From an uncultured Ruminococcus sp. (GTDB lineage Bacteria > Bacillota > Clostridia > Oscillospirales > Ruminococcaceae): DNA of 17,557 nucleotides. The DNA is taken from the NCBI GenBank assembly GCA_946183385.1, contig CAMHBN010000008.1, forward strand, positions 1 through 17,557, read 5' to 3'. Within the stretch, counting starts at the first letter, position 1. Each line of letters begins with the position of its first letter. A program made the translations under genes and the position numbers. Of the stretch, positions 1 to 7,924 are shown piece after piece. The notes under the pieces were generated by a model. The model saw only the letters and a list, made by a program, of their open reading frames with translations, was not told the origin of the DNA and ran no database searches.

Positions 1-27
1 GAAGAACTGAATGCTTACCTTGATCAT
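1..27 (-). CDS. rpmA: Ribosomal protein L27, N-terminal 9 codons only
   Basis: Reading leftward from an ATG at 27-25, the nine codons present spell MIKVSIQFF and the gene then leaves the window. This matches the N-terminal extension of Firmicutes L27 (MLKLNLQFF in Staphylococcus), which is removed after the second Phe by the Prp protease encoded immediately upstream. The start lies 3 nt after the prp stop codon, and the prp C-terminal codons supply a GGAGGTG-like Shine-Dalgarno. Identity rests on this short peptide plus the rplU-prp-rpmA gene order, which is standard in Firmicutes. The mature L27 body is outside the window. Confidence 0.85.
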
Positions 28-30
28 TAT

Positions 31-345
31 TTACACCTCCGAAAATGAGATAGTGATAGTGTCCGGGTATTCACCGCGTATCATATCAAGCTGCTGCACG
101 AGCATATCCAGCACAGCGTGAGCCTTTTCATCGGGCTTATCAGTGATACAGAGCATAACGTTATCCTCTGCACCGGCCTCAGCCCTGATATGGAAGCCGT
201 CTGTGATGATATTTGCCGCGAGCATACACGCTGAGGTAACGGCAGCGCAGACAATATCATGTCCGCTTTCTGCATATCCTGCGTGACCTGTTACACGGAA
301 TCCGCGGAATTGTTTTTTTGACTGATAGAACTCAGCAGAGATCAT
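31..345 (-). CDS. prp: Prp, ribosomal-processing cysteine protease
   Basis: Small cysteine protease (YsxB/Prp family, 104 residues, normal family length) that removes the N-terminal extension of ribosomal protein L27, a step needed for functional 50S subunits. The catalytic dyad is visible: His21 in the [11 protein letters not shown] segment and Cys33 in [10 protein letters not shown], with the 12-residue spacing of the family. The ATG at 345-343 overlaps the rplU stop (shared ATGA, 342-345), so translation is probably coupled to L21. The rpmA start follows 3 nt downstream and carries the expected cleavage peptide. The family assignment is firm; the activity is inferred from motifs and neighbours. 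Confidence 0.93.
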   Translation of the reverse strand: MISAEFYQSKKQFRGFRVTGHAGYAESGHDIVCAAVTSACMLAANIITDGFHIRAEAGAEDNVMLCITDKPDEKAHAVLDMLVQQLDMIRGEYPDTITISFSEV

Positions 346-653
346 GCCTTGATAGCTTCGATCTTTACCTGAGTGTAGGGCTGTCTGTGACCCTGCTTCT
401 TCTTCTCACCCTTCTTGGGCTTGTAAGTGAAAACAGTGATCTTCTTAGCCTTGCCGTTCTTAATTACCTTAGCGTCAACCGATGCGCCGTCAACGTAGGG
501 AGTACCTACCTTGATACCGCTGTCAGCGCCGAGAGCAACGACCTTATCAAAAGTAACTGTCTCGTCAGCCTCAGCTGCGAGCTTCTCGATGAAGATGATA
601 TCTCCCTCGTTTACCTGATACTGCTTTCCGCCTGTCTCAATAACTGCGTACAT
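342..653 (-). CDS. rplU: 50S ribosomal protein L21
   Basis: 103 residues, the usual L21 length. It begins [14 protein letters not shown], the family N-terminus, and has the characteristic [17 protein letters not shown] segment near the C-terminus that contacts 23S rRNA. It is the first gene of a leftward operon rplU-prp-rpmA. The start at 653-651 is preceded by an AGGTG Shine-Dalgarno at 660-664. Expression is driven by a near-consensus promoter at 738-766 and probably autoregulated through the leader between them. Nothing unusual is seen in the protein. Confidence 0.97.
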   Translation of the reverse strand: MYAVIETGGKQYQVNEGDIIFIEKLAAEADETVTFDKVVALGADSGIKVGTPYVDGASVDAKVIKNGKAKKITVFTYKPKKGEKKKQGHRQPYTQVKIEAIKA

Positions 654-731
654 TCATGGCACCTGCCTTTTCTTAAAAACTCGCTGTCACAGGCGCATAG
701 ACATGACTTGAAAAGCCTGTTTACAAGCGGC
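654..731 (-). promoter_or_regulatory. L21 leader (5' UTR of rplU operon)
   Basis: The roughly 75-nt leader between the promoter and rplU holds a hairpin in the RNA sense: ACAGGC (plus-strand 715-720) pairs with GCCTGT (plus-strand 689-694) around a loop of about 20 nt, followed by an A-rich linker and the ribosome binding site. Low-GC Gram-positive rplU operons carry a known structured leader (the Rfam L21_leader family), thought to mediate feedback by L21. Position and hairpin are seen; membership in that family is inferred. Confidence 0.6.
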
Positions 732-737
732 AATAAT

Positions 738-766
738 ATTTTATCACAACGTCCCGTGCTTGTCAA
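738..766 (-). promoter_or_regulatory. Sigma-A type promoter for rplU-prp-rpmA
   Basis: On the minus strand, -35 TTGACA (761-766) and -10 TAAAAT (738-743) are separated by exactly 17 nt. The near-consensus match fits a highly expressed ribosomal operon. Confidence 0.85.
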
Positions 767-924
767 GTGTTTTTTTGGAAAAACGCGCAATTTTTCCGTT
801 TTTTCCAAGAAACTGAACCGTGAGGAAAAGCCCGGGCGGCAGAATTACCGTTTTCAACAATTTCGGCAGTTAAAATTTGTATGTTTTCACAAAAATCCAC
901 GGTGATAATCTATATATACAACAC

Positions 925-953
925 TTGCGGCAAGGGCTTAAATATGATATAAT
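925..953 (+). promoter_or_regulatory. Extended -10 promoter for the moxR operon
   Basis: -35 TTGCGG (925-930), a 17-nt spacer, and a perfect -10 TATAAT (948-953) preceded by TGA, giving an extended -10 element. It lies 55 nt before the moxR start. The rest of the 767-1007 divergent spacer is AT-rich with no ORF or other structure that I can support. Confidence 0.75.
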
Positions 954-1007
954 TATAAAGGTATACTGGCACAGCTATGCCGTAATCTGGAAATTGAGAG
1001 GAAAACC

Positions 1008-1940
1008 ATGAACAGTAAGATACAGAAGCTTTCGGATTCCATCGGAAAGGTCATCGTCGGCAAGGACGATACAGTTATAAGGCTTATTGCCGCCCTTCTC
1101 TGCGAGGGTCACGTGCTCCTTGAGGACGTCCCCGGCGTGGGCAAGACACAGATGATAACAGCGCTCTCGCGCTCTATCGGCGGCAAGTTCAACCGCATAC
1201 AGCTCACTCCCGACGTTATGCCCTCGGATATCGCCGGCTTTACCATGCTCGACGGCAAATCGGGCGAGTTCATCTACCGCGACGGCGCCGTAATGTGCAA
1301 TTTCCTGCTCGCGGACGAGATAAACCGTGCCTCGCCTAAGGTACAGTCCGCCCTCCTCGAGGCTATGGAGGAGAGGCAGATATCCCTCGACGGCGAGACC
1401 CACAAGCTCCCTCAGCCCTTCCTCGTAATGGCTACGCAGAACCCCGTCGAGACCTACGGCACCTTCCACCTCCCCGAGGCGCAGATGGACCGCTTCTTCA
1501 TGAAGCTGTCAATGGGCTATCCCGTTCCAGAGGAGGAAATGAAGATACTCGACCGCACCGAGCACCACAACCCCATCCTCAACATCGAGGAGCCCGCAAT
1601 GCACGTCGATGACATCATCGCCATGCAGGAGGAGGTGCGCAATGTCCGCGTGAACGACTCCGTGAAGAGATATATCGTTGACCTCGTAGGCTCGACCCGC
1701 GACGACAGAAACGCCACCCTCGGCATCAGTCCGCGCGGAAGTATCGCGCTGTACAAGGCGGCAAAGGCGTTCGCGTACATCTACGAGAGAGAGTATGTCA
1801 CTCCCGACGACGTCAAGACAGCCGCAGTTTCCGTGCTCGCGCACCGCATAATCCTCTCGCCGCAGGGCAAGAGCGAATTCGGCACGGGCGAGAACTACAT
1901 AAAGCATATCATCGAAAACGCTCCCGTTCCCGCAATGTAA
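1008..1940 (+). CDS. MoxR-family AAA+ ATPase
   Basis: 310 residues, typical of MoxR/RavA-like AAA+ ATPases, which act as chaperones that load or remodel partner proteins. Visible motifs: Walker A VPGVGKT (41-47) after the family-typical LLED; Walker B FLLADEINRA (99-108) with Asp103-Glu104; sensor 1 TQNP (143-146); a conserved PEAQMDRF segment (156-163); and an SPRGS sensor-2-like stretch in the C-terminal lid. The start has AGAGG at 997-1001 with good spacing. It heads a co-directional run: the DUF58 gene begins 6 nt after its stop and the transglutaminase-like gene follows. MoxR and DUF58 are classic partners, so an envelope-protein maturation role is likely, but the substrate is unknown. 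Confidence 0.93.
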   Translation: MNSKIQKLSDSIGKVIVGKDDTVIRLIAALLCEGHVLLEDVPGVGKTQMITALSRSIGGKFNRIQLTPDVMPSDIAGFTMLDGKSGEFIYRDGAVMCNFLLADEINRASPKVQSALLEAMEERQISLDGETHKLPQPFLVMATQNPVETYGTFHLPEAQMDRFFMKLSMGYPVPEEEMKILDRTEHHNPILNIEEPAMHVDDIIAMQEEVRNVRVNDSVKRYIVDLVGSTRDDRNATLGISPRGSIALYKAAKAFAYIYEREYVTPDDVKTAAVSVLAHRIILSPQGKSEFGTGENYIKHIIENAPVPAM

Positions 1941-1946
1941 AGGCTC

Positions 1947-3164
1947 ATGGACAAGAAGAAACAACGTAAGATACTGCTGTTCGGACCGAACCTCGCGGAG
2001 ACGTTCAAGACCATAGTCGCCATTCTCGCGGTAGCCTTCCTGCTGTACATCTTCACCTTCTATATCGACGGTGAAATGGGTATGATACTCGTTGCATTCA
2101 CGGTGTTTGCCCCACTGATATCGCTGTTCTTCGCGGCTTACGCGAGAAAGCGCATAAAGGTCAGCCTGAACTGCGACGGCTACGTGCAGAAGGGCAGCAA
2201 GCTCGCAGTGAGCGTCACCCTCGAGAAGACGGGACGTTTTCCGCTCGGCATAGTCGAGATAACTCCCCGTGCGAGCGAGGTCTTCGGACAGAGCGAGAAG
2301 CTTTACCGCGTATCGCTCGCCCGCGACGACAAGAAGACATTCACCTACACAGTTGACGCTGTTACAGGCGGAAACGGCGAGATATCGCTCGATTCCGTAT
2401 ATTCGTGCGGCTTCCTCGGATTCATGCGCTTCGCACTCACGCAGGATATCCCCTCGCCGATAAGCGTCGGAGTAATCCCCGATATACCGCAGATAAAGGC
2501 TTCCTCACAGCTCTTCAGGAGCATTGCCGACGTCGTCTTCACCAGCGACGAGGAGGAGGAAAACGACACGGCGCTGATGTTCTCCGCCAACACCTCCCCC
2601 GGCTATGAGCACCGCGAATACGTGCACGGCGACCCGCTCAAGCGCGTAAACTGGAAGCTCTCCTCGAAGAAAGACAAGCTTATGGTAAGGCTCGACGAGG
2701 CAGTCGCCTCGGTACAGCCGATGATAGTGCTCGACCTGTACAGGAACAGCCGGACTGCGCCCGAGGAGGCTATCCTCGGCGAGGAGCAGATAATCCGCTC
2801 GGTATTCGGTCTGCTGTCGCTCCTTGTGAATCAGGGCATAGCGTCTACTCTCATATACCGCGGCTCGGGCGGAGATATCACCGCCGAGAGCGTTGACAAC
2901 CCCGAATATCCCGAACAGCTCCTGCTGAAGATACTCGCCGTCAGGGTCGTTCCCGACAAGCGCATCGACCTCGGTATGTACGCAGGCTCGGTATGCGCGT
3001 GCGTTATCGCGTCCACCGACTGCGGCACGGAGATAGACGCCATAGCAGAAGCCGTCAAGGAAGACGACAACGTGAGCCTCATCGGCGTGTCTCCGACAAG
3101 CCGCAATCTCACTTCCTTCCCGATGTGGTATCTCGACGGCGACAATAACTTTAAGATGGTATAA
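1947..3164 (+). CDS. DUF58 membrane protein
   Basis: 405 residues with two N-terminal membrane segments (about 20-40 and 45-65) and a soluble remainder. The DUF58 signature is clear at about 219-251: GYEHREYVHGDPLKRVNW followed by KLSSKKDKLMVRLDE. It is followed by a vWA-like strand, MIVLDLYRNSR (259-269), where the MIDAS metal site looks incomplete. DUF58 proteins are the standard partner of MoxR ATPases. The gene starts 6 nt after the moxR stop with only a weak AAAGG, so translation is probably coupled. The transglutaminase-like gene begins 3 nt after its stop. The molecular role of DUF58 proteins is not established. Confidence 0.9.
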   Translation: MDKKKQRKILLFGPNLAETFKTIVAILAVAFLLYIFTFYIDGEMGMILVAFTVFAPLISLFFAAYARKRIKVSLNCDGYVQKGSKLAVSVTLEKTGRFPLGIVEITPRASEVFGQSEKLYRVSLARDDKKTFTYTVDAVTGGNGEISLDSVYSCGFLGFMRFALTQDIPSPISVGVIPDIPQIKASSQLFRSIADVVFTSDEEEENDTALMFSANTSPGYEHREYVHGDPLKRVNWKLSSKKDKLMVRLDEAVASVQPMIVLDLYRNSRTAPEEAILGEEQIIRSVFGLLSLLVNQGIASTLIYRGSGGDITAESVDNPEYPEQLLLKILAVRVVPDKRIDLGMYAGSVCACVIASTDCGTEIDAIAEAVKEDDNVSLIGVSPTSRNLTSFPMWYLDGDNNFKMV

Positions 3165-3167
3165 AAA

Positions 3168-5444
3168 ATGACTGATACTGCAAACAACGAACGCGGTCTG
3201 AAGGCGTTCCTTATAAGGACGCTCGCCGACCCCGTACTGCTATATACTGTGCTGCTGATAATGTCGATAATGTACCACTACCGCAGCAGCCTTGCGCTCG
3301 CCTACGGTGTGCTCGCCTACATATCGGGCTGGGTGGTATTCAGGATATTCGACTTTGCCTACAAGCACCACATACTCGGCTTCTTTGCCTGTACCATGCT
3401 GTACATCGGAGGCGCAGTCTCCGCTTTTCAGTGCATGGAAACGGGACTCATCGACTACCCCATCTCGTGGAGCCTGTGGTTCTTCACGCCTCAGGACTCG
3501 GTGCGCTACAACAAGTGGTACACCCTCGCGATATTCATACTGTTCCTGTTCTTCATGCTCTCCGTAGTGTACTATTTCACGCGGGTGCGGTACAGGATAT
3601 TCATGAATTTCCTCATCTTCATAATCCCCTTCACCATATACGGTAAGGAATACGAGAAGATGCCCATCGGCTACATAATCGCCCTCGCGGTGGGATATGT
3701 GCTGATGATGGTAACGTTCAGGCAGCTTCACAGCTCCGAGAAGGAGGTCTTCGTCAACAAGGGCGAGGCGTGGAAGTCGGTGGCGGTATTCACCATGCTG
3801 TTCGCGCTGTTCTCGACCCTGTTCCCGAAGCCCGTCGTTCAGGAAGACCGTACCATACTCGAATCGCTCATCAACGCCGACAAGCTCACCGACCGTCTCA
3901 ACCAGATGCTCGATGTATTCCGTGATACGTCCACAGGCGAGCAGTTCCGCGCCAAGCAGAGCAATATACCGCACTACATCATCAAAGCGGGCGAGCCAAT
4001 GAGGCTGAAAACAGCTACCTTCAGCACATACGACTTCACCGCCGATAACTGGAAAACGAGCGATATCGACTCCTACTACCGCAACTTCGGCGAGAACACG
4101 TTTGATATCGACTTCAACGGCGAGGTCGCCGATGCGGTATTCTTTGCCGCGGAAAAGGACAGCGACTTCGCAAGAAAATACGGACTTGAAAGCTATGCGG
4201 GAAAGACGCTCACCTACCCCGCAAAGGAAAAAGCCGCCATCACCACGCGATACGGCGTGGTCAACGGCGCGGATTCAGTCCCTGTACCGCAGGGCGCAAC
4301 AGCTCTTACGGCTACCAATTTCGACGGCGAGCTGGTTCTGAGCAGAGCGGGGACCGTGTTCACCACCGATAAAAAATTCTATATCGAGGATTCGTTCGAG
4401 TTCGACTATATGCCATCCACCGTACTCGCGAACGCGGACAACCGTGCTCTCGTGCAGGTGCTGGCGGACATCGACGACTACAGCACCATGCTCGAGGACG
4501 CTTACGACGTGCTCGACGTATGGCGTCCCGACGAGGAGACCAAGCATTTCCGCAGTGTCCTCGACCTCAACAGCGCATTTTACAACGACTACACCGCACT
4601 TCTGCTCGACTACGGCAACGATTCCCGGATATACGACCTTGCACAGCAGATAACAGCGGACTGCGACACCGAATTTGAAAAGGCTAAGGAAATAGAGTGG
4701 TACTTCGTTACGAACGGCTACAACTATGACCTCAAATACCAGAAGGCACAGGGAGAAAACGTCCACGACTTCCTCTTCACGACCAAAACGGGCGTGTGTG
4801 TGGAATATGCAACGGCTATGGTAATGCTCGCGCGTGCCGCAGGCATACCCGCCCGCTACTGCGAGGGCTACCTCATGCAGCAAAAGGTCGCGGGAGAAAA
4901 GGACACCTACTCTGTCTCGGCAAACGACGGTCACGCCTTCCCCGAGCTCTACATCAAAGGCTACGGCTGGGTCACCTTCGAGCCCACGATGTCAAACCTC
5001 TCGAATCTGCAGCAAAAGACCGAGGAAAAGACCTCCACAACAGAGCTCCTCTCCAAGGCGGGACTTGTAATGCTCGTGATAGCGGCGATAGCTCTGCTGC
5101 TGCTCGTAGTTATGCCGTATCTGACGCATAAGCTGTTCATGTTCATGAACTGCAGACGCCAGCCCGACAAGGCAGTCGCTGCAGTTATGCACAGGCTTTG
5201 CAGGCTCTACGGCATACCTGCGACCAACACCGCGGGTGAAGCTGCCGAAATAATAGCGGCTGCCTCGGGCGCGGACATATCCGCCACAAGGGAGCTGTTC
5301 GGCAAATCGGCTTACGGCGGGCTCCCGATGACGGAAGCCGACAGGGACAAGGCTATGGCGGACTATCTCGCCGCTTACGAAGCACTGAAAGAAAGCAAGA
5401 AGAAAAAACGCAAACTCAAAAGATCCCCGCAAGGAGGTAATTGA
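3168..5444 (+). CDS. Membrane transglutaminase-like protein (TgpA/DUF3488 type)
   Basis: 758 residues. The N-terminal third holds about six membrane segments (about 20-225). An extracytoplasmic region follows, with a transglutaminase core at about 500-610: catalytic Cys544 in TGVCVEYA, His589 in NDGHAFPELY, and Glu605 in WVTFEPT at the position of the third triad residue (Asp in Pseudomonas TgpA; Glu also occurs in this family). A further membrane segment lies at about 630-655, then a cytoplasmic DUF4129-like tail. This is the TgpA layout. Only A-rich sequence separates it from the preceding stop, with no clear Shine-Dalgarno, which suggests coupling to DUF58. Its codons carry the ribosome binding site of the next gene. 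Protease versus cross-linking activity cannot be decided from sequence. Confidence 0.92.
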   Translation: MTDTANNERGLKAFLIRTLADPVLLYTVLLIMSIMYHYRSSLALAYGVLAYISGWVVFRIFDFAYKHHILGFFACTMLYIGGAVSAFQCMETGLIDYPISWSLWFFTPQDSVRYNKWYTLAIFILFLFFMLSVVYYFTRVRYRIFMNFLIFIIPFTIYGKEYEKMPIGYIIALAVGYVLMMVTFRQLHSSEKEVFVNKGEAWKSVAVFTMLFALFSTLFPKPVVQEDRTILESLINADKLTDRLNQMLDVFRDTSTGEQFRAKQSNIPHYIIKAGEPMRLKTATFSTYDFTADNWKTSDIDSYYRNFGENTFDIDFNGEVADAVFFAAEKDSDFARKYGLESYAGKTLTYPAKEKAAITTRYGVVNGADSVPVPQGATALTATNFDGELVLSRAGTVFTTDKKFYIEDSFEFDYMPSTVLANADNRALVQVLADIDDYSTMLEDAYDVLDVWRPDEETKHFRSVLDLNSAFYNDYTALLLDYGNDSRIYDLAQQITADCDTEFEKAKEIEWYFVTNGYNYDLKYQKAQGENVHDFLFTTKTGVCVEYATAMVMLARAAGIPARYCEGYLMQQKVAGEKDTYSVSANDGHAFPELYIKGYGWVTFEPTMSNLSNLQQKTEEKTSTTELLSKAGLVMLVIAAIALLLLVVMPYLTHKLFMFMNCRRQPDKAVAAVMHRLCRLYGIPATNTAGEAAEIIAAASGADISATRELFGKSAYGGLPMTEADRDKAMADYLAAYEALKESKKKKRKLKRSPQGGN

Positions 5445-5445
5445 T

Positions 5446-6867
5446 ATGCATGGAACTCTTGGAAGAAAACTTATCGGCGCGGCAGCAGCCGTTCTCACGG
5501 CTGTATGCGCGATGACAGCGGCGCTTCCGGCGTCGCAGGCGGCTTACAAGCAGGAGGAATACCTCACGTGGAGCCAGATGGACGAGCGCTGGGGCGAGAC
5601 TCCGATGGGCGCGACGACAATAAGACGTTCGGGCTGCCTTGTGACCTCGCTTGCGATAATGGTAATGGATTCGGGCTCGCTCGACGAAGCCGCGATGAAG
5701 AAGCTCAATATCGAAAAGCCCGAGGACTTCAACCCCGGCGTGCTCGCTGCGGGCTATACAGACGTTGACGGCTTCTCGGAGGGCGGAGCAATAAAGAGCT
5801 GGCTCGACATACAGAAGCTCGTCCCGAGCGTAAAATGGGGATATGATACCACCCTCAAGAGCGTAGAGGACAAGACTGAGGTAACAGAGAAGAACGAGGA
5901 CGGCGAGGAGGTCACGAAGGAGATCGTTGACAAGTCAAAGGTCGCCGCTGAGGTGCAGAGCCTCATCGAAAACGGCTGGTACCTCATCGCCCGCGTCAAT
6001 ACCGCTTACGGCGGCTGGCACTGGGTATACATCCGCGGAGTCAAAGGCGACGATATCTATATGTCCGACCCTGCCAGCACAAATCCCCTGCTCTACGAGG
6101 TCTACCCCGACGGCCTGCAGGGCGAGTACTGGGCTCTCAGAGGCAAGAATTCACCCGAGATAGAGTACATCCCGCCCGAAAGATTCGAGCCTTTCGTCAC
6201 GATAGAGGTGGTCACTCCGCCCAAGACGCTGTACAGCTACGGCGAGGAGCTCGACCTCAGCGACTGCGTGGTCAAGCGCAGAGGCAAGGACCTCACGGGC
6301 GAGGACTGGGAGGACGAACCCGTTCTCCTGACCGAAGCCGAGGACATCACTTACTCGACATACTTCTTTGACCCGCAGTATGCAGGCGACTACGAGCTCA
6401 GAATGTCTACCTACACGGATTACGCCTACGGCAGCTCGACCATAAAGCTCACCGTATCACAGCCTGTCGGCGAATACTTCCTCGGCAGCAAGGGCAGGAC
6501 TGAGGTCTATGACACGGAGCTCGGCGACACGCCGATAATGACTATCGGCGAGGGCTGTGCTCTCACGGTGACTGAATGCATCGGCAGATTCGGGCATATC
6601 AAATCCGACACCTTCGACGGCTGGGCTGACGTCTCGAAGATGACGCGGCTGATAAGCTCATCTCAGCGTGAAAAGGGCGACATCGACGGCGACGGCTATA
6701 TCGACAAGTATGACCTTGCTCAGCTGAACATTTATCTCAAAAACAAGCAGCCGCTCCCAGACGGGATATCGCTGCTCACAGCCGCCGAAACAGAAGCGGC
6801 GGATATGAACTCTGACGGAACAGTCGACGAAGCGGACTTCATCGCTCTGCTCGCGGCTATACAATAA
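5446..6867 (+). CDS. Secreted C39-like cysteine peptidase with Ig-like, SH3-like and dockerin domains
   Basis: 473 residues. Signal peptide about 1-32 (KLIGAAAAVLTAV core, cleavage near SQA). A C39-like peptidase domain at about 38-235 shows Gln44, Cys64 in RRSGCLVTS, His192 in GGWHWVYI and Asp208 in MSDPAS, the expected Gln/Cys/His/Asp set. A charged insertion sits at about 140-165. An Ig-like domain (Big_3 type, VVTPPKTLYSYGEELDLSDC) spans about 250-338, and an SH3-like stretch 340-403. Two dockerin repeats follow: GDIDGDGYIDKYDLAQ (411-426) and ADMNSDGTVDEADF (452-465). The dockerin predicts docking onto a cellulosome or surface cohesin. AAGGAGG at 5431-5437 and a 1-nt gap to the preceding stop place it in the moxR operon. 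The substrate is unknown. Confidence 0.88.
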   Translation: MHGTLGRKLIGAAAAVLTAVCAMTAALPASQAAYKQEEYLTWSQMDERWGETPMGATTIRRSGCLVTSLAIMVMDSGSLDEAAMKKLNIEKPEDFNPGVLAAGYTDVDGFSEGGAIKSWLDIQKLVPSVKWGYDTTLKSVEDKTEVTEKNEDGEEVTKEIVDKSKVAAEVQSLIENGWYLIARVNTAYGGWHWVYIRGVKGDDIYMSDPASTNPLLYEVYPDGLQGEYWALRGKNSPEIEYIPPERFEPFVTIEVVTPPKTLYSYGEELDLSDCVVKRRGKDLTGEDWEDEPVLLTEAEDITYSTYFFDPQYAGDYELRMSTYTDYAYGSSTIKLTVSQPVGEYFLGSKGRTEVYDTELGDTPIMTIGEGCALTVTECIGRFGHIKSDTFDGWADVSKMTRLISSSQREKGDIDGDGYIDKYDLAQLNIYLKNKQPLPDGISLLTAAETEAADMNSDGTVDEADFIALLAAIQ

Positions 6868-6887
6868 AAAGGAGGCAATTTCCCATA

Positions 6888-7853
6888 ATGGAATGGACGG
6901 AAGTCAATATCTACACCACTGCCGAGGGTATCGAGCTGCTCTGCTCAAAGCTGACAGATATCGGTATCAAGGGCTTTGTCATCAAGGACTCCGAGGACTT
7001 CAAGGAGTTCCTCGAGAACAAGAACGGTCAGTGGGACTACATCGACGATGACCTTATGGGGCTCGCGGACTGCGAGACCTGTATCACGGTATATCTCCCC
7101 TGCAACGATCAGGGCGCGGATATGCTCAGCTCCGTGAAGGCTATGCTCGCGGAGATGAAGAGCTCCGATACCGACGGCGAATACGGTCGTCTCGAAGCCG
7201 AGCTTGCAAGCATTCGCGAGGAGGACTGGGCCAACAACTGGAAGCAGTACTTCAAGCCGCTGAAGGTCGGCGATTCGCTCGTTATCAAGCCCTCGTGGGA
7301 GGAGTACGACGACCTCGGCGAGCGCATTGTCCTCGAGATAGACCCCGCTTCGAGCTTCGGAACGGGTCAGCACCATACAACGCGGCTCTGCCTTGAGATA
7401 CTTGAGGGCTGCGTCAAGGAGGGCGATAAGATACTCGACCTCGGCTGCGGAAGCGGCATACTCTCCATCGCGGCGATACTGCTCGGAGCAGAGAGTGCCG
7501 TGGCGGTCGATATCGACGAGAACGCCGCCGCCACCGCTAAGGAGAATGCGCTGAAAAACCACATCCCCGCGGAGAGCTACACCACCTATTTCGGCAATAT
7601 CCTCTCCGACGAGAAGCTCGCCGACACCATCGACGGACAGTACGACATAATCACCGCAAACATCGTCGCGGACGTTCTCATCGCGATGAAGGACTACTTC
7701 AAGCGCTACCTCAGAGACGGCGGATACCTCATAGTATCGGGCATTATCGAGGAGCGTATGGAAGAGGTGCTCACCGCCATCGAGGAGTGCGGCTTCACGC
7801 GTCTCGGCGTGAACGTCAAGGAGGGCTGGGCGGCGGCTCAGTTCGTAAAGTAA
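6888..7853 (+). CDS. prmA: Ribosomal protein L11 methyltransferase
   Basis: 321 residues, the usual PrmA length. It transfers methyl groups from S-adenosylmethionine to ribosomal protein L11. Visible features: an N-terminal substrate-recognition domain (1-100), the linker EEDWANNWKQYFKP (111-124), the family signature DPASSFGTGQHHTT (152-165), SAM-binding motif I DLGCGSG (184-190), an acidic VDID (207-210), and motif IV ANIVADVL (257-264), the PrmA form of the NPPY-like motif. AAAGGAGG at 6868-6875 lies 12 nt before the ATG. It is 20 nt downstream of the dockerin gene and probably co-transcribed, though functionally unrelated to the envelope genes before it. Confidence 0.95.
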   Translation: MEWTEVNIYTTAEGIELLCSKLTDIGIKGFVIKDSEDFKEFLENKNGQWDYIDDDLMGLADCETCITVYLPCNDQGADMLSSVKAMLAEMKSSDTDGEYGRLEAELASIREEDWANNWKQYFKPLKVGDSLVIKPSWEEYDDLGERIVLEIDPASSFGTGQHHTTRLCLEILEGCVKEGDKILDLGCGSGILSIAAILLGAESAVAVDIDENAAATAKENALKNHIPAESYTTYFGNILSDEKLADTIDGQYDIITANIVADVLIAMKDYFKRYLRDGGYLIVSGIIEERMEEVLTAIEECGFTRLGVNVKEGWAAAQFVK

Positions 7854-7854
7854 G

Positions 7855-7885
7855 CATATTTCAGACTTTTGTCTGTGAGAATATG
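7855..7885 (+). other. Stem-loop between prmA and the 394-residue gene
   Basis: CATATT (7855-7860) pairs with AATATG (7880-7885), and CAGAC (7862-7866) with GTCTG (7871-7875) around a TTTT loop, separated by a small internal loop. No U-run follows, so it is not a standard terminator; it may be an mRNA processing or stability element. Confidence 0.4.
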
Positions 7886-7924
7886 AAAACAACAAATCTA
7901 TTATAAACAAGGAGATTGATCACA

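Noticed and set aside
318..905. 195-codon plus-strand ORF
   Set aside because: It is antisense to rplU and runs through its leader and promoter; no ribosome binding site and a low-complexity translation.
7855..7885. Terminator after prmA
   Set aside because: No T-run follows the stem; the sequence after it is A-rich and leads to the next ribosome binding site.
6945..7910. 321-codon minus-strand ORF
   Set aside because: Exact antisense shadow of prmA, produced by its GC-ending codons; prmA has all family motifs.
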